NCBI GenBank assembly: GCA_937870605.1
Contig: CALMZW010000074.1
Span: forward strand, 1-21,298
Source: an uncultured Synergistaceae bacterium
GTDB lineage: Bacteria; Synergistota; Synergistia; Synergistales; Aminobacteriaceae
Length of the DNA: 21,298 nt
Direction: 5' to 3'
The notes below the pieces were generated by a model. That model ran no database searches. It had not been told where the DNA came from and saw only the letters and a program-made list of their open reading frames with translations. The first letter of the stretch is position 1, and each line of letters opens with the position of its first letter. Shown piece after piece: positions 8,076-15,567 of the stretch. The translations under genes and the position numbers were made by a program.

Positions 8076-9155
8076 ATGCTCGAATCTCTTTCTTTGCGCC
8101 ATTTTACTGTCTTTGACGATTTTTTTGGCGACAAAAGACTCAAATTTTCTCACTTGAACGTGATCGTAGGGGAGAACGGGACAGGGAAGTCCCATCTGCT
8201 CAAGTTGGTCTACGCGTTGACAATAGCAAGTCATATCATGAAAGACTCTCCTCGTCAGGGGAAAGAGGAGATGCAGCGGGTTCTGGCGGACAAAATGGTT
8301 CGTGTTTTTCAACCCGACTCTCTCGGACGGCTGGTATCAAGACAGCGCGGTCGGGGACGGTGCGATCTGGCCGCAATTTTTGACCAACCGAATGAGTACG
8401 GTTTCTCCTTCTCCTTCGCCGGCAACAGCAAAACAGAAGTTCGTTTGGATGACTTTCCGAGGGAATATCTTCCGGAAGCCCCAGTCTTCATTCCCACTCG
8501 AGAAATCCTCTCTATATTCCCGGGATTCGCCGCCGCGCTGGAGACTCGGGAGTTGGCCTTCGATGAAACCTATCTGGACCTGGCGAAAAGACTCGCTCTC
8601 CCTCCCAGGAAGGGCGCAAAACCTTCCTCTGAAAGCGGGATGCTTTCTTTGCTTGAAGAAATCCTGGGGGGGAAGATTCATTTGGAGCGGGGCCGTTTTT
8701 ACCTTCTCTCTGAAGATTCCGGCACGGGGAAATTGGAAATTCCTTTGGTGGCGGAAGGGATCAGGAAAGTCGGAATGTTAACGTATCTCTTGCTCAACGG
8801 CAGTTTAAAGGATCGTGGCATTTTGATTTGGGACGAACCGGAAACGAATTGTCACCCTCGCATGATGGTGTCTCTCGCCAAGGCTCTTGTCCTGATGGCC
8901 CAAAGGGGAACGCAGATATTTCGGGCTACGCACAGCCTCTTTTTTCTCAGGGAATTGGCGATTATTCGCTGGCAAGGGGATCAATCCGTGCCGTTTCGAT
9001 ACTTTGGTCTTGAGAGAACAAAAGAAGGGGTTTTGGTTGACCAGGCTGATTCTCCGGAAGAGCTGGATCCATTGGGACTCCTGGATGAAGATATTCAGCA
9101 GACTGAACGTTATTTCGAGGCGTCAGGGGAAGAGAAGAATGCGTTGCTTGAATGA
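8076..9155 (+). CDS. AAA family ATPase, OLD/RecF-like (candidate defence module, ATPase subunit)
   Basis: A 359-residue ATPase of the overcoming-lysogeny/RecF-like group. It opens with an SLRHFTVFDDF strand pattern and a Walker A GENGTGKS at residues 32-39. A Walker B follows at 249-254 (ILIWDE, then PETNCHP), and a switch histidine at 286 in RATHSLFFL. The insert between the Walkers (about 60-220) has no recognisable nuclease. The protein ends without a TOPRIM domain, unlike full-length OLD. I chose ATG 8076 because AGGAGG lies 7 bases upstream; an upstream ATG at 8034 would add 14 residues without a ribosome site. Codon use and GC content are far lower than in flanking genes, which suggests transfer. 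Its stop overlaps the nuclease-like gene, so the two proteins probably act together. Confidence 0.85.
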   Translation: MLESLSLRHFTVFDDFFGDKRLKFSHLNVIVGENGTGKSHLLKLVYALTIASHIMKDSPRQGKEEMQRVLADKMVRVFQPDSLGRLVSRQRGRGRCDLAAIFDQPNEYGFSFSFAGNSKTEVRLDDFPREYLPEAPVFIPTREILSIFPGFAAALETRELAFDETYLDLAKRLALPPRKGAKPSSESGMLSLLEEILGGKIHLERGRFYLLSEDSGTGKLEIPLVAEGIRKVGMLTYLLLNGSLKDRGILIWDEPETNCHPRMMVSLAKALVLMAQRGTQIFRATHSLFFLRELAIIRWQGDQSVPFRYFGLERTKEGVLVDQADSPEELDPLGLLDEDIQQTERYFEASGEEKNALLE

Positions 9156-9648
9156 AGGCGCCTTGAGTTTTCGTTTTCCGGACGGATGGCAAATCTGCAA
9201 GTACGACGATACGTCGTTCCAAAAGGAGCACTTCAACAGTTTCGCCGGCGGTTCCAAAGGGGTGGACTTCGTCGCTCTTTCCCCCGAAGCAGTTGTTTGG
9301 CTTATTGAGGTGAAGGACTATCGCTCCCGCCGTCGTCAAAAGCCCATGGATCTTTTCCTCGAACTGGCCCAAAAGGTGCGAGCCACTTTGTCGGGGCTCG
9401 TCGTCCTTGCGAGGCGTGAAGAGAACCCGGATGCGTTTTTTGCACAGAGCGCCTTGGCGCCTGCTACCGCGATTCGGATCGTGCTTCATTTGGAGCAACC
9501 TCATTTTCCATCGAAACTTTTTCCCTGGCTTGTGGATCCCAAGAACCTGCAGGACAAATTGAAGCAATCCTTGCGTCCTGTGGATCCTCATCCCTTGGGA
9601 GGGAACAGCGCCATCCTGAATGGAAAGGTTCCGTGGGTGGTCAGCTAA
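9139..9648 (+). CDS. Small PD-(D/E)XK nuclease-like protein, partner of the AAA ATPase
   Basis: A 169-residue protein I cannot assign to a named family. Near its N-terminus D43 (GVDFVAL) is followed 14 residues later by E57-V-K59 (WLIEVKDYR). This D-(n)-ExK spacing is the core of PD-(D/E)XK nucleases. The remainder is helix-rich, with KVRATLSGLVVLARR and VLHLEQP segments and no membrane helix or signal peptide. ATG 9139 has AGGGGA 8 bases upstream and overlaps the ATPase gene by 17 bases; an upstream in-frame ATG at 9004 lies deep inside the ATPase gene and is less likely. Inference: an effector nuclease controlled by the ATPase. The nuclease call rests on a short motif only, so a non-catalytic or regulatory role is possible. 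Confidence 0.72.
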   Translation: MRCLNEGALSFRFPDGWQICKYDDTSFQKEHFNSFAGGSKGVDFVALSPEAVVWLIEVKDYRSRRRQKPMDLFLELAQKVRATLSGLVVLARREENPDAFFAQSALAPATAIRIVLHLEQPHFPSKLFPWLVDPKNLQDKLKQSLRPVDPHPLGGNSAILNGKVPWVVS

Positions 9649-9759
9649 TGTTTTTTTTCGCCGTCCTTCAGTTGCATTCGGCCGTGTTCTGTCGCCCACG
9701 GCTGCGTTCCCGAATGACTTAAAGACAACGTTTGCGAGGTCGAAAAAGAACGCCGTAAA
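9649..9759. other. Intergenic spacer at the right edge of the low-GC island
   Basis: Begins with eight T at 9651-9658 directly after the nuclease-gene stop, with no stable hairpin immediately before it. The rest holds the inverted repeat at 9675-9716 and no gene that I can support. Confidence 0.4.
9675..9716. repeat. Nested inverted repeat (12-bp stem with an 8-nt bulge)
   Basis: CATTCGGCCGTG at 9675-9686 is matched by CACGGC at 9697-9702 and CGAATG at 9711-9716, with a 10-nt loop and an 8-nt bulge in the right arm. All 12 bases pair. It lies alone in the spacer between the island and the eamA terminator. It could be a structured RNA end, a protein-binding site or a relic repeat; no T tract follows, so it is not a typical terminator. 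Confidence 0.5.
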
Positions 9760-9791
9760 GAAAAAAACACCCTCCGTGTATTTTCGGAAGG
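9760..9791 (-). terminator. Intrinsic terminator of the TRAP/eamA operon
   Basis: Read on the minus strand, CCTTCCG pairs with CGGAGGG (seven pairs, one G-T) across an 8-nt loop. It is followed by TGTTTTTTTC. It starts about 30 bases after the eamA stop and so ends the dctP-dctQ-dctM-eamA transcript. Confidence 0.8.
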
Positions 9792-9821
9792 CGCGTTGCT
9801 TTCTTCGTTTCAGAAAAGGCG

Positions 9822-10724
9822 CTACCGCGACAACCGCGAGTTGATCGAGACGCCGAGGATGATGACGGCCGCGCTCGCCATCTGGACGGTCGTGACGCGT
9901 TCGCCGAAGGCGATTGCGGCCATGGCCATCGTGAAGACCGGGATGAGGTTCATGAACCCGGCCGTCCGGGCCGCGCCGATGATCTTGATGGATGCCTGCT
10001 GCAGGAGGTAGGCGGCGCAGGAGCCGAACAGCGCCGTGTAGACCACGCCGCCCCAACCGGCGGCCGTCGCGGCGAGGATGGGGGCGACCGGGTGTTCGAG
10101 GAGTGCGAACGGAATCGTCGCGACCGTCGCGACGACGAGCCCCCACGTGACGATCACGGGCGTCGTGAGGTTCGTCGCGAAGCGTTTGCTGACGACGTTG
10201 TAGATTGCAAACGCGAGGATCGCGGCGATCTGGTAGAGGTCCCCGATGTTCATGTCGAGGCGCATGACGCGGTCGATGTCGCCGTTGAACAGCAGCGAGA
10301 CGACGCCGGCGAACGCGAGCAGGATCGCCGCCGCGCGTCCGAGCGTCAGCCGCTCCCCCGCCCAGGCGGCTGCGAGAAGCGACGTCATGAGGGGCGAGGT
10401 CGCCGCGATCGTCGTGACGTTGATCACGGATGTGTACTGCAACGCGACGAAGAAGAGCGCATTGTTCGCGAACATCCCCGTGAGTCCGAGCGAGACGATG
10501 ACGAGGATGTCGCGCATGCTCAGGCGCGTCCGCGCGGCCTCGCGGGAGATGACGAACATTACGGCCGAGGCGAGCAGGAAGCGCAGAAACGAGAGCGTGA
10601 ACGGCGGGAATTCCCCGATGCCGACCTTTCCGGCGATGGCCGTCCCGGCCCAGAAGAAGGTCGCGAGCGTCATGTAGAAGGCGGCGCGGGCCGCCGGGGC
10701 TGCGGAGAGGCGCACCGGGATCAC
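9822..10724 (-). CDS. EamA/DMT-family inner-membrane transporter
   Basis: A 300-residue integral membrane protein with about ten hydrophobic helices in two homologous halves, as in drug/metabolite transporters of the EamA family. The first half has TFFWAGTAIAGK and a conserved A-x-x-P-L segment (TIAATSPLMTSLLAA); the second half has the matching MNLIPVFTMAMAAIAFGE. Such proteins usually export amino acids or metabolites. The start is uncertain: I chose GTG 10724, which overlaps the dctM stop as GTGA and implies translational coupling. ATG 10673 would give 283 residues but has no better ribosome site. The substrate cannot be read, but coupling to a TRAP uptake operon suggests related metabolites. 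The terminator at 9760-9791 follows. Confidence 0.87.
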   Translation of the reverse strand: MIPVRLSAAPAARAAFYMTLATFFWAGTAIAGKVGIGEFPPFTLSFLRFLLASAVMFVISREAARTRLSMRDILVIVSLGLTGMFANNALFFVALQYTSVINVTTIAATSPLMTSLLAAAWAGERLTLGRAAAILLAFAGVVSLLFNGDIDRVMRLDMNIGDLYQIAAILAFAIYNVVSKRFATNLTTPVIVTWGLVVATVATIPFALLEHPVAPILAATAAGWGGVVYTALFGSCAAYLLQQASIKIIGAARTAGFMNLIPVFTMAMAAIAFGERVTTVQMASAAVIILGVSINSRLSR

Positions 10725-12037
10725 CAGGGAACGCCGAGGATCACGTGCGGCAGGAAGAGCGCGAACTTCGGGACGTACGTCGTCACGAGCAGCACGGGGA
10801 ACCAGCAGAGCAGGATGAACCACAGCGTGGGCTTCATCATCTCGTTGATCGGCGCGTTCGCGAGTCGTCCGCCGAGGTAGAGCACAGGGGCGGCGGGCGG
10901 CGTGATGCAGCCGAGGCCCGTATTCACGCCGAGGATCGCCGCGTAGTGGATCGGGTTGAATCCGAGCTGCATGACGATCGGCATCAGGATCGGCGTCGTG
11001 AGCACGACGACGCTGATGTCGTCCATGAGCATCCCCATGATCACGAGAAAGACGTTGATCATGAACATGATGATCCATCGGTTCTCCGAGACGGACTGGA
11101 AGAGGAGCAGCACCTTCCCGGGAAGGTTTTCGAGGATGTAGAGCCGGCTCAGCATCGAAACGGAGAAGAGCATGATCATGATGACGCCCGTCGTCACGGA
11201 CGACTCAACGATGACCCTGACGAGCCCCCTGCAATCGAGTCCCCTGTAGACGAACATCCCGACGGGGATGGCGTAGAGGACGGCCGCCGCCGCCGCTTCG
11301 GTCGTCGTCATGATTCCGCCGTAGATTCCGCCGAGGACCATGACCGGAAGGACAAGCGCCGGAATTGCGAGCCATGCGCGCTTCTTGAAGAGCGCGGTCT
11401 TTTCCGCAAGGGTCCGCTGCTTCGCCGTCAGAATCGTGTCGTTGTTCCGCAGCAGCCGGCGGTTCACGAGGGAAAGCAGCAGGATCGTGAGCAGGCCGGG
11501 CGCGACGGTGGACAGGAAGCACGCGAGCACCGACTGCCCGCCGATCCATGCGAAGATGATGAGCGTCGCGTTCGGCGGGATCAACAGGCCGAGGAGCGAC
11601 GCGTTCGACATCAGGGCCGCCGCGTGCCCGCGCGGGTATCCGGCGTCGCGGAGGCGCGGGAACATGATCGAGCCGATGCACGACAGCGTCGCGCAGGCCG
11701 CGCCCGAGATCGACCCGAAAACCGCGCAGGAGATGATCCCGACCGTTCCGAGTCCGCCGCGCCGGCTTCCGGCGAAGACGTCCACAAGGTCGATGAGCTT
11801 CTCGCCGATCTTGCCCCGTTCCATGATCCCGCCCGCGATGATGAAGAGCGCGATGGCGATCAGCGACACGGAGTTCATCTGCGTGAAGCCGTAGGGGAGG
11901 AGCTGACTCGCCTGGTACCCGACGCCCCCCGCGCCGCCGAAGAAGATCAGCCAGGCGGACGACGCCATGAAGCTGACCGGAACGGGAACGCCCAGCACGA
12001 GGCAGAAGAGCAGGATGACGACGGCGACGTAGATCAT
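10721..12037 (-). CDS. dctM: TRAP transporter large membrane subunit DctM
   Basis: A 438-residue, highly hydrophobic protein of the expected DctM length. It shows family-typical segments: an early IALFIIAGGIMERGKIGEKL, the GSISGAACATLSCIGSIMFP stretch, SLLGLLIPPNATLIIFAW, and a late MDDISVVVLTTPILMPI followed by GVNTGLGCITPPAAPVLY. It is the sodium-driven translocating subunit. ATG 12037 overlaps the dctQ stop by 4 bases (ATGA), and its own stop overlaps the eamA start. Confidence 0.95.
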   Translation of the reverse strand: MIYVAVVILLFCLVLGVPVPVSFMASSAWLIFFGGAGGVGYQASQLLPYGFTQMNSVSLIAIALFIIAGGIMERGKIGEKLIDLVDVFAGSRRGGLGTVGIISCAVFGSISGAACATLSCIGSIMFPRLRDAGYPRGHAAALMSNASLLGLLIPPNATLIIFAWIGGQSVLACFLSTVAPGLLTILLLSLVNRRLLRNNDTILTAKQRTLAEKTALFKKRAWLAIPALVLPVMVLGGIYGGIMTTTEAAAAAVLYAIPVGMFVYRGLDCRGLVRVIVESSVTTGVIMIMLFSVSMLSRLYILENLPGKVLLLFQSVSENRWIIMFMINVFLVIMGMLMDDISVVVLTTPILMPIVMQLGFNPIHYAAILGVNTGLGCITPPAAPVLYLGGRLANAPINEMMKPTLWFILLCWFPVLLVTTYVPKFALFLPHVILGVPW

Positions 12038-12630
12038 TCGGCCCGTTCCTTCGCGCGTCCGCCGCGCAGCATGTCGGACGCGCTTTCGATGAGCGCGGCC
12101 GTGAAATAGTACGCCATGAAGACGAGTCCCGTGAAGATCGCGAGGTACGACGTCCACAGCGGAATGCGCCAGATGGTCGTTTTCGGAACGGCGATGCCCG
12201 TTCCGCGCGGGCCGAGCAGGCCGAACATGAAGAAGTCGTAGCCGTACCACACGAAGAGCAGGCTCACGGAGACCGTGATGAGGTCCTTGAGGAAGACGAG
12301 GAAGCGCTTGACGGCGCCCTCCGGGACGCACGACTGCACGAGGTCGGCCGAGACGTGGCTCCGGTTGAACGCCCCCCAGGCGGCCCCCGCGAAATAGAGC
12401 CAGAAGGAGAGCAGCTTCACGACCTCTTCGTAGCCGTAGAGATCCCCTTCGAGAACGTAGCGTACGAACGTGGCCGCGCCGATGATGACCGTCAGAAGGA
12501 TGAACGAGACGAAGCAGACGGTCGAGAAAAAGCCGATGACGACTTTATCGAACCGGTTGTGCGGCAGAATTTTCGGGGCGCAGTCGAGCGCGTCCACGGA
12601 CGTATCGTTTTCGCGGATCGTTTCCGGCAT
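12034..12630 (-). CDS. dctQ: TRAP transporter small membrane subunit DctQ
   Basis: A 198-residue protein with four membrane helices after a polar N-terminal tail of about 30 residues. It carries the DctQ-like YGYEEVVKLLSFWLYFAGAAWG segment in a helix near residues 60-80, and RSHVSADL just after it. It binds DctM and forms the membrane part of the TRAP carrier. I chose ATG 12630 because AAGGA lies 8 bases upstream on the minus strand; an in-frame ATG further upstream would run through the dctP-dctQ hairpin and is unlikely. Confidence 0.93.
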   Translation of the reverse strand: MPETIRENDTSVDALDCAPKILPHNRFDKVVIGFFSTVCFVSFILLTVIIGAATFVRYVLEGDLYGYEEVVKLLSFWLYFAGAAWGAFNRSHVSADLVQSCVPEGAVKRFLVFLKDLITVSVSLLFVWYGYDFFMFGLLGPRGTGIAVPKTTIWRIPLWTSYLAIFTGLVFMAYYFTAALIESASDMLRGGRAKERAE

Positions 12631-12667
12631 GGGATCATTCCTTTCGGTTCCTTCGGGTGACAGAACA

Positions 12668-12700
12668 GGTGCGCCGGGCTCGTCCTTCGCCCGGCGCACC
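12668..12700 (-). repeat. Strong hairpin in the dctP-dctQ intergenic region
   Basis: GGTGCGCCGGGC at 12668-12679 is the exact reverse complement of 12689-12700, around a 9-nt loop. On the transcribed minus strand it is followed by TGTTCTGTC, too T-poor for a classical terminator. In binding-protein operons such hairpins often protect the upstream mRNA or partly stop transcription, which raises binding-protein levels over membrane subunits. That role is inferred here. Confidence 0.75.
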
Positions 12701-12765
12701 GGAAAAAATCCGAAAATCCGCAGCGCAGCCGCGGACTTCCGGAGACGACGCATGGTGCGATTGCC

Positions 12766-13845
12766 TTATTTCGGCGCGAGTTCCTTCCGGAATTCGTCCA
12801 TGAGTTCTTTCGTCATCTTTCCTTCGAGCCCCGGCCAGGAGGAGGCGCAGGCTTCGGCGAGCGGCTTCAGTTCGGCGTCGGTGTACGTGAAGACCTGGAT
12901 GCCCTTCTTGCGCATCAGCTCGAGATGTCGCTCGTCCTCGGCCTTCGCGTTGTCGATGCTCTTCATCGTGGCGTCCGTGAAGGCGTCCTGGAGGACTTTC
13001 TGATCCTCGGGCGAGAGCTTCTCCCAGACCATGTCGCTCATCATGTAGTTCAGGCATTCGACGGAGTAGTTCGTGTTGTACCAGTACTTGATCACGTCGC
13101 CGAGCGTCGTGTAGGCCGAGGCGATCGGGTAGCCGTTGACGCCCTCGCAGACGCCCGTCTGCATGGACTGGTACACGTCGGCGTAGGGGATCGTGACGGT
13201 CCGGTAGCCCATGGCCTCCGCCGCCAGCTTGTAGACGTCCATATTGGGAATCCGGACGAGAACGCCCTTCGGAACGTTCGGGTCGAGAGGGTCCTTGACG
13301 GGCTTGACGCTGCCCGTGCCGATGAAGCCCTCGACGTAGAAGCCCAGGAGCTTCACGCCGAGCGCGCGGTTGAGTTCGTCCATCTTGCCGAAGAGCCAGC
13401 CGGTCGGGGCGAAGATCTTCTTCGCGTCCTCGTAGCCCCGGACGAAGCCGTTGATGTAGACCAGTTCCATGCGCGGGTCGAACTGGCTCGGGATGGAGAC
13501 GCCGGCGAGGTCGATCGTGCCGCGGATCAGTTCCTCGAAGACGAGCGTGTAATCCCCGAGCTGATTCGCGGGAAAAACACGGATCTCGATGCGGCCGTTG
13601 GTCTTCTCGGCCACCTGCTTCGCGATGTCGTTCATGAATTTCGTCGCCGTGTGATCGGCGGGCGACTGGCCCGCAAACTTGAGCGTCACCTGCGGAGCGG
13701 CCTGAGCCGCGTCGCAGGGGAAAACCGCGACGTGCGCCGAAACGAGCGCGAAGAGCAGCACACAGCACAGCCGGCGAACCGACGGCGTCTTTCCGAACAC
13801 GAACATTCCCCAATCCCCCTTCCGGATCTTCAGAGCATATTTCAT
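12766..13845 (-). CDS. dctP: TRAP transporter periplasmic substrate-binding protein DctP
   Basis: A 359-residue DctP-family protein. The signal peptide has the hydrophobic stretch LCCVLLFALVSAHVAVF and an Ala-rich end (DAAQA), so the mature protein starts near residue 49. The mature part begins VTLKFAGQSPADHTATKFMNDIAKQ, typical of the family. R198 in GVLVRIPNMD sits where the family has the arginine that binds the substrate carboxylate, so an organic acid ligand is likely. The ATG at 13845 has GAGG 7 bases upstream; the internal ATG at 13806 would give a more classical signal peptide. It is first of a four-gene operon. The ligand is not identifiable from sequence. Confidence 0.93.
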   Translation of the reverse strand: MKYALKIRKGDWGMFVFGKTPSVRRLCCVLLFALVSAHVAVFPCDAAQAAPQVTLKFAGQSPADHTATKFMNDIAKQVAEKTNGRIEIRVFPANQLGDYTLVFEELIRGTIDLAGVSIPSQFDPRMELVYINGFVRGYEDAKKIFAPTGWLFGKMDELNRALGVKLLGFYVEGFIGTGSVKPVKDPLDPNVPKGVLVRIPNMDVYKLAAEAMGYRTVTIPYADVYQSMQTGVCEGVNGYPIASAYTTLGDVIKYWYNTNYSVECLNYMMSDMVWEKLSPEDQKVLQDAFTDATMKSIDNAKAEDERHLELMRKKGIQVFTYTDAELKPLAEACASSWPGLEGKMTKELMDEFRKELAPK

Positions 13846-13865
13846 CAGTATCCTCTATAATATCA

Positions 13866-13889
13866 TCCCCCTGAACGATCTTCGGGGGA
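13866..13889. promoter_or_regulatory. Inverted repeat upstream of dctP: possible operator
   Basis: TCCCCC at 13866-13871 matches GGGGGA at 13884-13889, and the interior also partly pairs (GAA with TTC). It lies about 20 bases before the dctP start and between divergent genes, in the expected promoter zone, next to an AT-rich TATTAT on the minus strand. An operator is the simplest reading; a short leader hairpin is the alternative. Confidence 0.35.
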
Positions 13890-13986
13890 CTTTCAGTCTG
13901 TCGCGGGAATGTTCCGGCAGTCCGCGGACGCCGGCGGATTCTCCGTTAGAATACCACCGTCGACGGAAAATCGGGTGATTATTTAT

Positions 13987-15408
13987 ATGAACGAAAACCA
14001 AAATTCAGCGAAACGGCGCGAAGGCGCGGACCTGACAACGGGGAGCGTCCCCGCGACGCTCCTCCGTTTTTCCGTTCCGCTGCTGATCGGGAACGTCCTG
14101 CAGCTGGCGTACGGCATGGCCGACCGCTTCTGGGCGGGGCGCTTCCTCGGAAAGGAGGCGCTCGGCGCCGTCTCTCTGGCGTCGCTCGTGATCTTCGTCC
14201 TTATAGGCTTCGCCTGGGGCGTGACGATGGGGTCTTCGATCCTCGTCTCCCAGGCCTGGGGCGCGAAAGACGCAACCGGCGTCCGGAAGGCCGTCGCGAA
14301 TTCCTTCATCGTCGGGGCGATTCTGGCGCTGCTCAGCACGCTGCTTCTCGCGGGCCTTTCCGGGCCGGTGCTCTCGCTTATGGGAACGCCGCCGGAACTG
14401 ATGGAGCAGGCCCGGTCGTACCTCGCCGTGATGGGGATCGGGGTCGCGCTGATCTTCGGTTTCAACCTCGTGAGTTCGGTTTTTCGCGCGATCGGGGATT
14501 CCATGACGCCGCTCCGGTTCCTCGCCATCGCCGTGGCGCTCAACGTGGCGCTCGATCCCATCTTCATGCTCGGCCTGTGGCCGATCCCCCCGATGGGCGT
14601 CGCAGGAGCCGCCCTTGCGACGGTGCTCTCCGAGGGCGCAGCCTTCTATTTCAGCTTCCGCTCCCTCCAACGGAACGGAGGCGCCGCCCGCGTCGAGATC
14701 CGGCGCGATACGGCGGACGCGAAGGTCATGGGACGGATATTGCGCCTCGGCCTCCCGACCGGCGTCCAGCAGATCATCATCAGCGTCGGCATCACGGTGA
14801 TCCAGTGGTTCATCAACGCCTACGGAACGGATGCGATCGCGGCCGTCGGGGCGCAGATCAACATCGACAGCCTCTTCTTCCTGCCCGCGATGAGCCTGCA
14901 TCTCGCCGTTTCGGCGATGGTCGGGCAGAACATCGGCGCGGGGCGATTCGTTCGGGCGCGTCAGACGCTCCAGTGGGGGCTCGTCTTCTGCGCGATCTCC
15001 AGTCTGACCTTCGCGCTGGCCTCGCTGCTCGTCCCGGAGGCGCTGCTGCGCCCGTTCCTGCGCCAGGAGGACGCGGAGGCGCTCCGGATCGGCGTGCGCA
15101 TCCTCCGGATCCTGGCGCTTCCGTATCTCTGCGTTACGGCGATGGTGATCTTCAACGGCTTCTTCAACGGAACCGGCGACACGACGGCCGCGATGTTCCT
15201 GTCGCTCGTCAGCCTGTGGGGGATTCGTATCCCCGCGGTGTGGCTGCTGCGGACGCTGTTCGGGCTCGACGGAGTGTGGCAGGGGATCGCGGTCGGGTAT
15301 ACGGGAAGCGTCATTCCGGCTCTGCTCTATTATTTCTGGGGGCTGTGGCGCCGCAAGGCGATCGCGTCGTGGCGATCGCATCGCCCCGGCTCCGTCCGTC
15401 CGGCATAA
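13987..15408 (+). CDS. MATE-family efflux transporter
   Basis: A 473-residue inner-membrane protein with about 12 helices in two MatE halves. The first half starts TLLRFSVPLLIGNVLQ and contains MADRFWAGRFLGKEALGAVSLA. The second half has LRLGLPTGVQQIIIS and the AMVGQNIGAGRFVRARQ loop. MATE proteins export cationic drugs or metabolites using a sodium or proton gradient. I chose ATG 13987 because it gives the usual length; ATG 13909 would add 26 residues with no family resemblance. No strong ribosome site is visible before either. It is divergent from dctP and ends at a clear terminator, so it is probably transcribed alone. Confidence 0.88.
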   Translation: MNENQNSAKRREGADLTTGSVPATLLRFSVPLLIGNVLQLAYGMADRFWAGRFLGKEALGAVSLASLVIFVLIGFAWGVTMGSSILVSQAWGAKDATGVRKAVANSFIVGAILALLSTLLLAGLSGPVLSLMGTPPELMEQARSYLAVMGIGVALIFGFNLVSSVFRAIGDSMTPLRFLAIAVALNVALDPIFMLGLWPIPPMGVAGAALATVLSEGAAFYFSFRSLQRNGGAARVEIRRDTADAKVMGRILRLGLPTGVQQIIISVGITVIQWFINAYGTDAIAAVGAQINIDSLFFLPAMSLHLAVSAMVGQNIGAGRFVRARQTLQWGLVFCAISSLTFALASLLVPEALLRPFLRQEDAEALRIGVRILRILALPYLCVTAMVIFNGFFNGTGDTTAAMFLSLVSLWGIRIPAVWLLRTLFGLDGVWQGIAVGYTGSVIPALLYYFWGLWRRKAIASWRSHRPGSVRPA

Positions 15409-15425
15409 GAGGAACGCTCGTCATT

Positions 15426-15466
15426 GCGCCGCATTCCTTCAGAGGATGCGGCGCGTTTCTTTTTTT
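15426..15466 (+). terminator. Intrinsic terminator after the MATE gene
   Basis: GCGCCGCAT at 15426-15434 pairs with ATGCGGCGC at 15446-15454, extended by CCT/AGG after one bulged T, with a TCAG tetraloop. GTTTC and seven T (15460-15466) follow. It is a textbook terminator and separates the MATE gene from the metal-resistance operon. Confidence 0.9.
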
Positions 15467-15478
15467 GGAGCGCGCCGG

Positions 15479-15507
15479 TTGACACGGTCGGCGCAGGGGC
15501 GTATCCT
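15479..15507 (+). promoter_or_regulatory. Sigma70-type promoter of the metal-resistance operon
   Basis: A perfect -35 TTGACA (15479-15484), a 17-base spacer and a -10 TATCCT (15502-15507) stand upstream of the ArsR-family gene. The -10 box touches the left arm of the palindromic operator, the right geometry for repression by the encoded regulator. Confidence 0.8.
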
Positions 15508-15548
15508 TCGTATGAACGTATGAATACGTTTTCATATATACATACGAA
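15507..15548. promoter_or_regulatory. 42-bp palindromic operator for the ArsR/SmtB-family repressor
   Basis: The inner core TATGAA-N6-TTCATA (15519-15536) is the form of operator bound by ArsR/SmtB-family metal repressors. An outer perfect pair, TTCGTATG (15507-15514) and CATACGAA (15541-15548), shares exactly the same centre at 15527.5. In total 17 of 21 half-site positions are symmetric. It covers the likely transcription start. Confidence 0.8.
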
Positions 15549-15567
15549 ACGGGAGACGTGATAGACA

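Noticed and set aside
9649..9660. Eight-T run after the nuclease-like gene as a terminator
   Set aside because: No stable GC hairpin directly precedes it; the nearest small hairpin is over 30 bases away.
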